NCBI RefSeq assembly: GCF_000828055.2
Contig: NZ_CP010523.2
Coordinates: 2,046,001 to 2,110,000, forward strand
DNA: 64,000 nt
Reading direction: 5' to 3'
Origin: Klebsiella variicola
Lineage (GTDB): Bacteria; Pseudomonadota; Gammaproteobacteria; Enterobacterales; Enterobacteriaceae
Both the position numbers and the translations under genes were made by a program. Shown here piece by piece: positions 28,615 through 37,626 of this stretch. The notes below the pieces were generated by a model. The model did no database searches. It was not told the DNA's origin and worked only from the letters and a program-made list of their open reading frames with translations. Position 1 is the first letter of the stretch. Every line of letters begins with the position of its first letter.

Positions 28615-29488
28615 TCAGCTTCTCCAGCTCTGCCGCCACGTAGGACTGAATACGGCCGCTGAGGCGGATCAGGCCTACCGTGCGCGTGACCACCGGGTCA
28701 GTGAGCGGCACAGCGCGGAGAACGGAATGCTCCCCGGCGGGCATCGACATCGCGGGCACGGCGGCAATGCCGATGCCCGCTTCCACCATCCCCAGCATCG
28801 TGGTGACGTGGCGGGTTTCGCAGATACTTGGCCGCGCCGGCGTCAGATGCGCCAGCTCCCGGTCGAGCAGCGTCCGGTTGCCCGAGACCCGATCCAGGCC
28901 AATATAATCCTGTTCAAAATACGCCTGCCAGCTGAGGTGCGTCTTGCGCGCCAGCGGATGATCGTACCGACAGGCGGCCACATAGCGGTCGTCGGCAAGA
29001 GGCGTGAATTCGAGACTGGCTGGCAGGTTTTTGGCAAAACAGAGGCCAAAGTCAGCCTGTCCGCTGCTGACGGCCTCGATCACATTCCCGACGCTGCTGT
29101 CAATCAACCGGATGCGCACCTGGGGATAACGCGCCTGAAAGCTGCGGATGATTTCCGGCATAAAGTAGTAGGCGGCGGAGGGCACCGTCGCCACCGTCAC
29201 CAGCCCGGTGCGCGCCTTGCTGACCTGGCTGATATCCGCCAGCACCGTCTCGACATGGGCCAGCAGTTGCTCCGAACGTTCGGCAAAATTTTGCCCATAC
29301 AGCGTGAGGGTCACCCGCCGGGTGGTACGTTCGAACAGCCGGTTGCCCAGCGCCGTCTCCAGCTTTTCGATGCGTCGGCTAAGGGCCGACTGCGACAGGC
29401 AGATGGATTCAGCGGCCAGCCGAAAACTGCCATATTCCATCAGGGCGCGAAAGGCGTAGAGATCGTTGAAGTCAAAATTCACGGGCAT
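28589..29488 (-). CDS. LysR-type regulator, CynR/CbbR-like
   Basis: A 299-residue LysR protein with a helix-turn-helix at about 20-50 (GSFRLAAESICLSQSALSRRIEKLE) and a substrate-binding domain (VATVPSAAYYFMPEIIRSF). It converges on and overlaps by 26 bases the ModA-like gene, so it probably belongs with the symporter/binding-protein pair as regulator. The ligand is unknown. Confidence 0.82.
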   Translation of the reverse strand: MPVNFDFNDLYAFRALMEYGSFRLAAESICLSQSALSRRIEKLETALGNRLFERTTRRVTLTLYGQNFAERSEQLLAHVETVLADISQVSKARTGLVTVATVPSAAYYFMPEIIRSFQARYPQVRIRLIDSSVGNVIEAVSSGQADFGLCFAKNLPASLEFTPLADDRYVAACRYDHPLARKTHLSWQAYFEQDYIGLDRVSGNRTLLDRELAHLTPARPSICETRHVTTMLGMVEAGIGIAAVPAMSMPAGEHSVLRAVPLTDPVVTRTVGLIRLSGRIQSYVAAELEKLIIEQYPSG

Positions 29489-29516
29489 GGCGGCGGCATC
29501 CTTATCGGCTGTCTGG

Positions 29517-29595
29517 CGCCATCGCCCCGTCCGGCGAGGGGCGATGGCGGGTAGTCTATCGGGCAGGTCTTCGGGCGCGCGGGAAACCGCGCGCC
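29517..29595. other. Two strong GC hairpins between the LysR and cold-shock genes
   Basis: Hairpin 1 has perfect 12-base arms CGCCATCGCCCC (29517-29528) and GGGGCGATGGCG (29538-29549). Hairpin 2 has arms GGCGCGCGG (29574-29582) and CCGCGCGCC (29587-29595) with a 4-base loop. They lie 3' of the minus-strand cold-shock gene and could end its transcript, but neither has a clear T-run. Confidence 0.45.
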
Positions 29596-29600
29596 GGGGC

Positions 29601-30083
29601 TTACACCTTAAGCAGTTTTACCGTGGCATCGATATCGATTTCGTCTTCCGAGAAGATCAGGGTTGTCCCCTGAAAGGTGGTGATCGCCAGCTTTTTCACC
29701 GAACGCATCTCTCCCGGCTGCACTGTGGATTTTGGCCGGATGCTGTTCATCAGCAGCCCGACCGACAGCACCGCGTTTTCTTTATCGACGCGGGTCTCGA
29801 CCGGCTCCTCCTCATGGTACACCACATAGGATTTGATGGAGGTCAGCTTCAGCCGCTCGCCGGCGATATAGATATATTTGCTCTCCGGAATGACCTTCAC
29901 CGCGTAGGCCGACAGCCCTTTATTGTTGGTGGTAGGTTCGAAAGTCACCGCCGCGTCTTTCTTGATAAGATCAGGATTGGCGACCTTAATCACGTGAAAA
30001 TAACGATTTTCGCCGTTTTCATCTTTGATAAATCCAAAACCTTTATCTTTAAACCACGTTGTGATTGTTCCGTTCATCGCCAT
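29601..30083 (-). CDS. Cold-shock-domain protein with C-terminal extension
   Basis: A 160-residue protein. Residues 1-65 form a cold-shock domain with the RNA-binding motif KGFGFI and a second aromatic motif YFHV. Ordinary Csp proteins are about 70 residues; here a further 95 residues follow (YIYIAGERLKLTSIKSY onwards) with alternating strands and no recognised motif. The role is presumably single-stranded nucleic-acid binding. ATGs at 30083 and 30077 are both possible; the second, MNGTITTWF, looks like a usual Csp start. Confidence 0.75.
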   Translation of the reverse strand: MAMNGTITTWFKDKGFGFIKDENGENRYFHVIKVANPDLIKKDAAVTFEPTTNNKGLSAYAVKVIPESKYIYIAGERLKLTSIKSYVVYHEEEPVETRVDKENAVLSVGLLMNSIRPKSTVQPGEMRSVKKLAITTFQGTTLIFSEDEIDIDATVKLLKV

Positions 30084-30274
30084 TACCGTTCTTACTCGTT
30101 GGTTAACTCAAATTTTGCAGCGCGCAGTGTAAAGCACATTGCCTGTGCAGGCCATGCCTTTGCGATAAGTGTGGGTGATAAATGACGCCGCCGCGAGGGC
30201 GGATTGTGCGCCAGCATCGTGCCGGCGGCCAAAATGGGGTACTATCGCCAGCCACTCCTACTTCGGGCCGCCTG

Positions 30275-30973
30275 ATGTCCACCATTATCGATACCTTTGT
30301 CGCGCCGCCGTGCCGCGAACAGATCACCCTCTTGTATCAGGACGAACACCTGCTGTTGATCAATAAACCCGCCGGGCTGCTGAGCCTGTCGGGCAAAGAT
30401 CCGCGCAACCTTGACTCCGTGCATCACCGGCTGGTTCAGCGCTTTCCGGGCTGCACCCTGGTGCACCGCCTGGACTTCGGTACCTCCGGTCTGATGGTGG
30501 TGGCCCGCAACAAGGGCATTAACGCCTTGCTGTGCCAGCAGTTCAGCCAGCGCACGGTGGACAAGATCTATACGGCGCTGTTGTGCGGCCATCTGGCGGA
30601 AGATGAGGGGATAGTGGAGGCGGCGATCGCCAAAGATCCGGCCCGTTTCCCGCGCATGTCATTGTGCGCCCGGCACGGCAAACCGGCGCGTTCGCGCTAT
30701 CGGGTCATTGACCGCCTGTATCAGTCACGGGAAGGAGAGAGGGCGCTGGCGTTGACTCGAGTGGCGCTCACCCCGGAGACCGGGCGCACCCATCAGCTGC
30801 GCATCCACTGCCAGCTGCTGGGCTATCCGATCCTTGGCTGCGATTTGTACGGTGGCCGGGAGCTGCCCGGCACGGAACAGGCTCCGCGGCTGATGCTGCA
30901 CGCCAGCGAACTGCGCTTTGTCCACCCCGTCAGCCATGAGCCGATGCATATCCAGCAGGCGAGCCCGTTCTGA
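30275..30973 (+). CDS. RluA-family pseudouridine synthase
   Basis: A 232-residue protein with the RluA signature HRLDFGTSGL, where Asp67 is the catalytic aspartate, the LLINKPAGLLSL strand and GRTHQLRIHCQLLGYPILGCDLY in outline. It isomerises uridine to pseudouridine in rRNA or tRNA; the target base cannot be read from sequence. Start ATG 30275 (MSTIIDTF) fits the family length; the frame is open upstream to 30182. The ribosome site is weak. Confidence 0.85.
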   Translation: MSTIIDTFVAPPCREQITLLYQDEHLLLINKPAGLLSLSGKDPRNLDSVHHRLVQRFPGCTLVHRLDFGTSGLMVVARNKGINALLCQQFSQRTVDKIYTALLCGHLAEDEGIVEAAIAKDPARFPRMSLCARHGKPARSRYRVIDRLYQSREGERALALTRVALTPETGRTHQLRIHCQLLGYPILGCDLYGGRELPGTEQAPRLMLHASELRFVHPVSHEPMHIQQASPF

Positions 30974-30998
30974 TCGCCCGCGGCGAGAAAGCCCGGGG

Positions 30999-31538
30999 TT
31001 ACCACATCAGATCGTCGGGCACCTTAAAGTCGGCATACGGATCGTCTTCATCCTGCTCATCCTGACTCAGGGCGCTGTGCAACACGATGCTGCTGGCGTC
31101 GCGCTGGGCGATTTTCTCGGCCACCACCGCCGGAATAATCGCGTATTCACCTTCGGGCTTGTTATCCACCGCCAGGCGGGCAATCGCCAGACGGCCGTTA
31201 ATCAGCTGGGTCTGGGTGAGCTTGTCGACCATGATTTTTTTGATCAGATTATTATCGGTGAAGTTAAAGCCGATATCGCCCCGGGCGACCGTAATGCGGT
31301 TCATCTCGATCAGCTGCTTCACCTGGGCTTTATACTCTTTCGCCAGCACCGCCTGCTTTTGCTGCTCGCTGAGCTGCTTATCGCGCTCCAGCTGAGCTTT
31401 TTTATTTTCTTCCACCGCTTCCCGGGCCTCACGGGCCTGAACGCGGGATTTTTTCGCCGTCCTCTGGACTTTAGCCATTTTTTTGCTGCTGACCAGGCCG
31501 GCTTTGAGCATCTGCTCTTGTAAGGTGAGTTTTGTCAT
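30999..31538 (-). CDS. yaiL: YaiL-like DUF2058 protein
   Basis: A 179-residue protein, the same length as E. coli YaiL. It begins MTKLTLQEQMLKAGLVS, followed by a long, highly charged alpha-helical region (about 20-85, rich in Lys, Glu, Gln and Arg) and a conserved C-terminal domain (NRITVARGDIGFNFTDN). DUF2058 proteins are described as nucleoid- or polynucleotide-associated; the function is not established. Start ATG 31538. Confidence 0.85.
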   Translation of the reverse strand: MTKLTLQEQMLKAGLVSSKKMAKVQRTAKKSRVQAREAREAVEENKKAQLERDKQLSEQQKQAVLAKEYKAQVKQLIEMNRITVARGDIGFNFTDNNLIKKIMVDKLTQTQLINGRLAIARLAVDNKPEGEYAIIPAVVAEKIAQRDASSIVLHSALSQDEQDEDDPYADFKVPDDLMW

Positions 31539-31697
31539 CTGCGTGTCTGAAACTGAGGAAACATCTGCCAAGTATACCTGCATTGGCCGAAACGACGCCA
31601 GACTACCCACCGTTCGTTACCCCGATTAGCCTGCCAGCCCCCCGCCGAAGCCGCGTTAACCCAGCCTCGCAGGCCCATCTTTCCCGTCCCCGGCGAA

Positions 31698-31739
31698 GGA
31701 TCATCGCCACCATTTTTGGCATGCCGACGATCCTTTTTT
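31698..31739 (+). terminator. Orphan intrinsic terminator upstream of dgoR
   Basis: GGATCATCG (31698-31706) pairs with CGACGATCC (31725-31733) with one mismatch and is followed by TTTTTT. No plus-strand gene ends nearby: the last is the pseudouridine synthase at 30973, and yaiL reads the other way. Confidence 0.5.
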
Positions 31740-31768
31740 GTGATGGATTGTCTTTTTTGTGATCTGGA

Positions 31769-31842
31769 TTGTAGTACAATTTTTATTAATAGTACTACTA
31801 TGTGTCACAGGCAAGGATGAACAGGTTCACGTTTGTACTACC
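31769..31842. promoter_or_regulatory. DgoR operator candidates
   Basis: The perfect palindrome TTGTAGTACAA lies at 31769-31779, a related TAGTACTA palindrome at 31790-31797, and a half-like TTGTACTAC near 31833. FadR-type GntR regulators bind short GT..AC palindromes and DgoR represses its own operon, so these are likely its sites in the dgoR leader. The rest of 31539-31906 shows only the terminator-like hairpin at 31698. Confidence 0.6.
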
Positions 31843-31906
31843 AGACTGGGTGGAAACGCGCTGAACGGAGTAAAGTAACCGGGCATAACCCCGTTAAGGA
31901 CACGCT

Positions 31907-32596
31907 ATGAACCTGACTAAAACCGATCGGCTGATGGTGACCCTGGGCCGCCAGATTGTGAGCGGCAAATATCTTCCCGGCGCGGCGCTGCCGGCGGAGG
32001 CTGACCTGTGCGAGGAGTTTGCCACCTCCCGCAACATCATCCGCGAAGTCTTTCGCTCGCTGGAGGCGAAGCGCTTGATTGAGATGAAACGCTATCGCGG
32101 CGCCTTCGTCGCGCCGCGCAGCCAGTGGAATTTCCTCGACAGCGACGTATTGCAGTGGGCGCTGGAACAGGATGAAGACCCGGGGCTCATCGCGGCGATG
32201 AGCGAAGTGCGTAATCTGGTGGAGCCGGCGATAGCCCGCTGGGCGGCAGAGAGGGCCACCTCCAGCGATCTGGCGCAGATTGAGGCGGCGCTGAATGACA
32301 TGATCGCCAACAACCAGCAGCGCGATGCCTTTAATGAAGCCGACATTCGCTATCACGAAGCGGTGCTGGCGTCAGTGCATAACCCGGTGCTGCAGCAGCT
32401 CAGCGTGGCGATTAGCTCGCTGCAGCGCGCGATATTTGAACGGACCTGGATGGGGGATGAGGCCAACATGCCGCAAACGCTCCAGGAACATAAAACGCTG
32501 TTCGATGCGATTCGCCATCAGGACAGCAACGCGGCAGAGCAGGCGGCGCTCACCATGATCGCCAGCTCGACACGAAGACTGAAGGAAATCACATGA
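31907..32596 (+). CDS. dgoR: DgoR, GntR/FadR-family repressor of the galactonate operon
   Basis: A 229-residue protein with an N-terminal winged helix-turn-helix (about 10-70, FATSRNIIREVFRSLEAKRLI) and a FadR-type C-terminal ligand domain. The stretch IEMKRYRGAFVAPR and the ending SSTRRLKEIT are those of E. coli DgoR. It represses dgo genes until D-galactonate binds. Its stop overlaps the dgoK start (ATGA), and operator-like palindromes lie upstream. Confidence 0.95.
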   Translation: MNLTKTDRLMVTLGRQIVSGKYLPGAALPAEADLCEEFATSRNIIREVFRSLEAKRLIEMKRYRGAFVAPRSQWNFLDSDVLQWALEQDEDPGLIAAMSEVRNLVEPAIARWAAERATSSDLAQIEAALNDMIANNQQRDAFNEADIRYHEAVLASVHNPVLQQLSVAISSLQRAIFERTWMGDEANMPQTLQEHKTLFDAIRHQDSNAAEQAALTMIASSTRRLKEIT

Positions 32597-33510
32597 CATC
32601 TCGCTACATCGCTGTTGACTGGGGATCGACCAATTTTCGCGCCTGGCTGTTTGAGGGCGAACGCTGCCTCGACAGCCGACAGTCGGCGGCGGGGATCGCC
32701 CGCCTGAACGGTCAATCGCCGGCAGCGGTGTTAGCGACACAAATCCATGGCTGGCGCGAGGGGCGTACCCCGGTGGTCATGGCGGGAATGGTAGGCAGCA
32801 ACGTGGGCTGGAAGAACGCGCCCTATTTACCGCTTCCCGCCGATTTCACGGCCATTGGCGACCAGTTGACCGCCGTAGATGAAGGGATCTGGATTGTCCC
32901 CGGACTTTGCACTTCCCGCGAAGATCACCACAACGTCATGCGCGGCGAAGAGACACAGCTCCTCGGCGCACGCCTGCTGGCCCCTGCGGCGGTGTATGTC
33001 ATGCCCGGCACCCATTGCAAATGGGTCAAAACCGACGGCCGGCGGATTGAGGACTTTCGCACGGTGATGACCGGCGAACTGCACCATCTGCTGCTGACGC
33101 ACTCCCTGATCGGCGCGGGATTACCCGAGCAGCAGGCTGCGCCGGCGGCATTTCACACCGGACTGGCGCGCGGCCTGTCCGCGCCCGCGGTGTTGCCACA
33201 GCTTTTTGAGACCCGCGCCGCGCACCTGTTGGGGGCGCTGGCCCGGGAGCAGGTGAGCGAATATCTATCCGGCCTGTTAATTGGCGCGGAGGTGGCCAGC
33301 ATGCGCGCCTTCATTGCCGACGAAAGGGCTATCGCGATCGTTGCCGGCCCGTCCCTCTCCGCGCGCTATCAGCAGGCATTTCAGCTGCTGGGCCGCCAGG
33401 TGACGACAGTGTCGGGCGACGATGCCTTTCTGGCTGGTATAAGGAGCATCGTACATGCAGTGGCAAACCTCACTTCCGCTGATCGCTATTCTGCGCGGCA
33501 TCACCCCTGA
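32593..33510 (+). CDS. dgoK: 2-Dehydro-3-deoxygalactonokinase DgoK
   Basis: A 305-residue sugar-acid kinase: YIAVDWGSTNFRAWLF at the start (phosphate loop) and VMRGEETQLLGAR in the middle. It phosphorylates 2-keto-3-deoxygalactonate, the second step of D-galactonate catabolism. The stop is displaced relative to E. coli DgoK, which as I recall ends near HAVAN; here about 12 further residues follow and the gene overlaps dgoA by 56 bases. Confidence 0.93.
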   Translation: MTSRYIAVDWGSTNFRAWLFEGERCLDSRQSAAGIARLNGQSPAAVLATQIHGWREGRTPVVMAGMVGSNVGWKNAPYLPLPADFTAIGDQLTAVDEGIWIVPGLCTSREDHHNVMRGEETQLLGARLLAPAAVYVMPGTHCKWVKTDGRRIEDFRTVMTGELHHLLLTHSLIGAGLPEQQAAPAAFHTGLARGLSAPAVLPQLFETRAAHLLGALAREQVSEYLSGLLIGAEVASMRAFIADERAIAIVAGPSLSARYQQAFQLLGRQVTTVSGDDAFLAGIRSIVHAVANLTSADRYSARHHP

Positions 33511-34072
33511 CGAGGCGCTGGCGCACGTCGGCGCGGCGATCGCCGCCGGGTTCGACACCGTGGAGATCCCGCTCAATTCACCGCAATGGCAGCAGAGCAT
33601 CCCGGCCGTGGTCGGGGCCTACGGCGCGCAGGCGCTGATTGGCGCCGGAACGGTGCTGCAGGAAGCGCAGGTCGATCGGCTGGCGCAGCTTGGGGCGCGG
33701 CTGGTGGTGACCCCCAATGTGCAGCCGGCGGTGATCCGCCGGGCAGTCGGGCACGGGATGACCGTCTGCGCCGGCTGCGCGACGGCAAGCGAGGCGTTTA
33801 CCGCGCTGGAGGCCGGGGCGCAGGCGCTGAAGATTTTTCCCTCTTCGGCGTTTGGCCCCGACTACATCAGGGCGCTGAAAGCGGTTTTGCCCGCGTCGGT
33901 GCCGGTATTTGCGGTCGGCGGCGTCACGCCGGAAAACCTGGCGCAATGGATCGAGGCCGGTTGTGCGGGCGCGGGGCTGGGCAGCGATCTCTATCGCGCC
34001 GGCCAGCCGGTAACGCGGACCGCAGAGCAGGCCGCCGCATTTGTTAGGGCGTATCAAGAGGCTGTGAAATGA
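33455..34072 (+). CDS. dgoA: 2-Dehydro-3-deoxy-6-phosphogalactonate aldolase DgoA
   Basis: A 205-residue KDPG/KDPGal aldolase. The Schiff-base lysine is Lys126 in ALKIFPSS and the acid/base glutamate is Glu37 in VEIPLNS. It splits the phosphorylated intermediate to pyruvate and glyceraldehyde 3-phosphate. The start [22 protein letters not shown] matches E. coli DgoA; it has an AAGGAG site at about 33441 inside dgoK. It ends in an ATGA overlap with dgoD. Confidence 0.95.
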   Translation: MQWQTSLPLIAILRGITPDEALAHVGAAIAAGFDTVEIPLNSPQWQQSIPAVVGAYGAQALIGAGTVLQEAQVDRLAQLGARLVVTPNVQPAVIRRAVGHGMTVCAGCATASEAFTALEAGAQALKIFPSSAFGPDYIRALKAVLPASVPVFAVGGVTPENLAQWIEAGCAGAGLGSDLYRAGQPVTRTAEQAAAFVRAYQEAVK

Positions 34073-35217
34073 AAATAACCAAACTGACCACCTGGCGTTT
34101 ACCCCCGCGCTGGATGTTCCTCAAGATTGAAACCGACGAGGGGATAGTCGGCTGGGGCGAGCCGATCGTCGAAGGCCGGGCGCGCACCGTGGAGGCGGCG
34201 GTACATGAGCTGGGGGACTATCTGATTGGCCAGGATCCGGCGCGGATCAACGATCTGTGGCAGGTTATGTACCGCGCCGGCTTTTATCGCGGCGGACCGA
34301 TCCTGATGAGCGCGATCGCCGGTATTGACCAGGCGCTGTGGGACATTAAAGGGAAGGCGTTGAATGCGCCGGTCTGGCAGCTGCTGGGCGGCCTGGTGCG
34401 CGATAAAATCAAAGCCTACAGCTGGGTGGGAGGAGACAGACCTGCCGAGGTCATTGCCGGGATTAACACGCTGCGCGGTATGGGGTTTGATACCTTCAAA
34501 CTCAACGGCTGTCAGGAAATGGGGATGATTGACAGTTCGCGCACGGTGGATGCGGCGGTGAACACGGTGGCGCAGATCCGCGAAGCATTTGGCAACGACA
34601 TTGAATTTGGCCTCGATTTTCATGGCCGCGTCAGCGCGCCGATGGCGAAATTGCTGATTAAAGAGCTGGAACCCTATCGGCCGCTGTTTATCGAAGAGCC
34701 GGTGCTGGCCGAGCAGGCGGAGTACTACCCGCGGCTGGCGGCGCAAACCGCGATCCCGCTGGCCGCTGGCGAGCGCATGTTCTCGCGCTTTGAGTTCAAG
34801 CGGGTGCTGGAGGCCGGCGGCCTGGCTATTCTGCAGCCCGATCTCTCTCACGCCGGCGGCATCACCGAATGCTTCAAAATCGCCGGTATGGCGGAAGCGG
34901 CGGACGTGTCGCTGGCCCCGCACTGCCCGTTAGGCCCCATCGCGCTGGCCGCCTGTCTGCACGTGGACTTTGTTTCCTACAACGCTGTCTTCCAGGAGCA
35001 GAGCATGGGGATCCACTATAACCAGGGCGCCGAGTTACTCGACTTCGTGAAAAACAAAGCCGATTTCAATATGGAGGGGGGGTACTTTAAGCCGTTAATG
35101 AAGCCGGGGCTGGGGGTCGACATCGACGAAGAGAAAGTGATTGAGATGAGCCGACGCGCTCCTGACTGGCGGAACCCCGTCTGGCGCCTTGCCGATGGCG
35201 TGGTCGCCGAGTGGTAG
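34069..35217 (+). CDS. dgoD: D-galactonate dehydratase DgoD
   Basis: A 382-residue enolase-superfamily enzyme, the same length as E. coli DgoD. Metal ligands and catalytic residues are in GLDFHGR (Asp183, His185), FIEEPV, AAGERMF and APHCPLGP. It removes water from D-galactonate to give 2-keto-3-deoxygalactonate, the first catabolic step. Coupled to dgoA by ATGA. Confidence 0.95.
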   Translation: MKITKLTTWRLPPRWMFLKIETDEGIVGWGEPIVEGRARTVEAAVHELGDYLIGQDPARINDLWQVMYRAGFYRGGPILMSAIAGIDQALWDIKGKALNAPVWQLLGGLVRDKIKAYSWVGGDRPAEVIAGINTLRGMGFDTFKLNGCQEMGMIDSSRTVDAAVNTVAQIREAFGNDIEFGLDFHGRVSAPMAKLLIKELEPYRPLFIEEPVLAEQAEYYPRLAAQTAIPLAAGERMFSRFEFKRVLEAGGLAILQPDLSHAGGITECFKIAGMAEAADVSLAPHCPLGPIALAACLHVDFVSYNAVFQEQSMGIHYNQGAELLDFVKNKADFNMEGGYFKPLMKPGLGVDIDEEKVIEMSRRAPDWRNPVWRLADGVVAEW

Positions 35218-35311
35218 TCCCCGGTTAATACCTGCTGCGATTCTTAATATCAATCTTTGCCTGGCGCGGGCGGTCTTCCCCTGCCCGAGGCAAAGTCATG
35301 GGGTTATTATT

Positions 35312-36625
35312 ATGAGCATTGAACTCTGTACTTCTACATTAAAAAAGCTAAACAGCAAAATCATCCCCTTTATTATTATCTGCTATTTTGTCGCCAATCT
35401 TGATAAAACCAATATTTCCATTGCCGCGCTGCAAATGAACGCCGATCTGGGATTAACGGCCAGCATGTACGGCCTTGGGGTCGGCATGTTTTATATTTCC
35501 TATATTATTTTCGAAATTCCCAGCAACCTGATCATGACCCGGGTGGGGGCGCGGATCTGGATCGCCAGAATAATGATCACCTGGGGAATGGTGAGCGCCG
35601 GCATGGCGTTCGTCCAGACGCCGACCCAGCTCTATATTATGCGTTTTTTACTCGGCATGGCGGAGGCGGGATTCACCCCAGGGATTATTTACTATATCTC
35701 CTGCTGGTTTCCGAAGCGCAACCGGGCGCGGGCGATGTCGTTCTTTTATATGGGATCGGTGCTGGCGTCGATCATCGGGCTGCCCGTCTCGGGGCTGATT
35801 TTAAATATGCATGGCATTGCCGATGTCGCCGGCTGGCGCTGGTTGTTCGCCATTGAAGGGGTTCCCGCCATCGTGCTGGGGGCGCTGGTGCTCTGGCTGC
35901 TACCTTCCAGCCCGCAAAAGGCGGCATGGCTCTCTGAGGCGGAGAAAGGCTGGCTGACGGCGCAGATTGCCGCTGATAACCGCGGCGCGGTAGTTAATCA
36001 ACACGCCTCCTGGTTCAGTGCGCTGAAAAATAAAGTGGTACTCCTGCTGAGTCTGGTCTGGTTTCTGCAGGCGTTCGGCTCCATCGGCATCACGCTTTTC
36101 TTACCGCTGATCCTCAAAAGTATGGCCAGCGAGCAGAGCGATGTGGTTATTAGTCTGCTGTCCGCGGTGCCGTTTATTTTCGCCTGCCTGTTTATGTACC
36201 TCAATGGCCGTCATTCGGATCTGACCGGCGAGCGGGCGTGGCATATGGGGCTTCCGCTGATTCTGGCCGGTCTCTCGCTGGCTGTCGCCATCTATGCCGG
36301 CAACCTGCTGGTTGCCTATCTGCTGCTGGTGCTCACCGTGGGCTTTAATTTCGCGCTAACGCCGGTGTTCTGGGCGGTGACCACCGAGAAGCTGGCGGGC
36401 GTGGCGGCCGCGGCCTCCATTGCATTTATCAACACCATCGCCAATATTGTCGGCTTAGGCCTGCCGCCGCTGCTCGGGAAGATTAAGGACCTGACCAACA
36501 GCTATCACTCCGGACTGCTGATCGTCGCCGTGGCGCTGGCCCTCGGCGGAGTTATCGGCATCATCGTCTCCCGGAGCGGCCAGAAACCCTCCGCCTTCCA
36601 CACTCTGAAAGAAGATAAGCTATGA
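35312..36625 (+). CDS. MFS transporter, anion:cation symporter type
   Basis: A 437-residue carrier with about 12 helices. LDKTNISIAALQMNADLGLTASMYGLG and PSNLIMTRVGAR put it in the anion:cation symporter branch (tartrate, phthalate and sugar-acid carriers). It is not close to E. coli DgoT as I remember it, though it takes the DgoT position. It probably imports D-galactonate or a related sugar acid. Start ATG 35312 after a weak GGGG site; 94 bases separate it from dgoD. Its stop overlaps the next gene by ATGA. Confidence 0.85.
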   Translation: MSIELCTSTLKKLNSKIIPFIIICYFVANLDKTNISIAALQMNADLGLTASMYGLGVGMFYISYIIFEIPSNLIMTRVGARIWIARIMITWGMVSAGMAFVQTPTQLYIMRFLLGMAEAGFTPGIIYYISCWFPKRNRARAMSFFYMGSVLASIIGLPVSGLILNMHGIADVAGWRWLFAIEGVPAIVLGALVLWLLPSSPQKAAWLSEAEKGWLTAQIAADNRGAVVNQHASWFSALKNKVVLLLSLVWFLQAFGSIGITLFLPLILKSMASEQSDVVISLLSAVPFIFACLFMYLNGRHSDLTGERAWHMGLPLILAGLSLAVAIYAGNLLVAYLLLVLTVGFNFALTPVFWAVTTEKLAGVAAAASIAFINTIANIVGLGLPPLLGKIKDLTNSYHSGLLIVAVALALGGVIGIIVSRSGQKPSAFHTLKEDKL

Positions 36626-37569
36626 AACTGAACGTGTTAAAACAGGCTTCGCTCCCGGATGCCCTGACTGCGGAACTGGCGCGACGCTATCACCTCGTGG
36701 AGCTGACAGCACTCACCGACGCCGACTTTCGCGCACTGGCCGGCACCTTTACCGTGCTCATCACCAACGGCGAAGCCACCGTGACGCGAGAGCTGATCGC
36801 CAGCCTGCCCGCGCTGGAGCTGATCGCCGTCTTTGGCGTCGGTTATGACGGCGTGGATGTGCAGGCGGCTGCAGAACACCAGGTGCGGGTCAGCCATACG
36901 CCGGGGGTGTTAACCGACGATGTGGCGGATCTGGCGCTGGGCCTGATGCTGGCGACCTCGCGGCAGATCGTCGCCGCCCACAAGTTTATCGAAGCGGGCG
37001 AGTGGGCGGCGGGCGGTTTTCCGTGGACGCAAAAAGTCTCCGGTTCGCAGGTCGGCATCGTGGGCATGGGGCGCATCGGCCAGGCCATCGCCCGGCGCTG
37101 CGAGGGGTTCGCCATGCAGATTGCTTATCATGACCGCAAGCGTCTCCCGGCGCTAAATTATGCCTGGCGGGAAGATCTGCTGACCCTGGCCGCGGAGAGT
37201 GATTTTCTGGTTATCTGCACGCCGGGAACGGCGGCAAACCAGGGGCTCATTAACCAGCCGGTGCTGGCGGCGCTGGGGGAGAAAGGGATCCTCATCAATA
37301 TCTCGCGCGGCAGCGTGATTGATGAGCCCGCGCTGGTTGCCGCGCTGGAGAGCGGGATTATCGCCGGGGCGGGGCTGGATGTCTTCAGCCATGAACCGGC
37401 GGTACCGGCCGGGCTGCTGCAGCGCAGTAATGTGGTCGTCACACCGCATATGGCCAGCGCCACCTGGAGTACCCGCGCGGCGATGGCGCAACTGGTGCTC
37501 GATAACGTTGCCTGCTGGGCTGAGAAGAAGGCGCTGGTGACTCCAGTGGCGGAAAGCCTGACGGACTGA
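36622..37569 (+). CDS. D-2-hydroxyacid dehydrogenase (glyoxylate/hydroxypyruvate reductase type)
   Basis: A 315-residue NAD(P)-dependent enzyme. The dinucleotide site is VGIVGMGRIGQAIARR (about 145-160). Catalytic residues are the Arg in NISRGSVIDE, the Glu in DVFSHEP and the His in VTPHMAS. It would reduce a 2-keto acid to a D-2-hydroxy acid. Coupling to the MFS gene places it in the dgo transcription unit, where it may interconvert a sugar-acid or pyruvate-like product. Substrate unknown. Confidence 0.88.
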   Translation: MKLNVLKQASLPDALTAELARRYHLVELTALTDADFRALAGTFTVLITNGEATVTRELIASLPALELIAVFGVGYDGVDVQAAAEHQVRVSHTPGVLTDDVADLALGLMLATSRQIVAAHKFIEAGEWAAGGFPWTQKVSGSQVGIVGMGRIGQAIARRCEGFAMQIAYHDRKRLPALNYAWREDLLTLAAESDFLVICTPGTAANQGLINQPVLAALGEKGILINISRGSVIDEPALVAALESGIIAGAGLDVFSHEPAVPAGLLQRSNVVVTPHMASATWSTRAAMAQLVLDNVACWAEKKALVTPVAESLTD

Positions 37570-37581
37570 CCGCAAAGCCGT

Positions 37582-37616
37582 GAACGCGCTGGGCTGCTGT
37601 ATTGTACAGCGCGTTC
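37582..37616. terminator. Hairpin between convergent genes after the dgo unit
   Basis: Perfect 10-base arms GAACGCGCTG and CAGCGCGTTC around a 15-base loop, starting 13 bases after the dehydrogenase stop and ending 11 bases before the end of the convergent YtfP-like gene. No T-run, so termination is likely but not certain. Confidence 0.5.
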
Positions 37617-37626
37617 GCGGCGGGGA

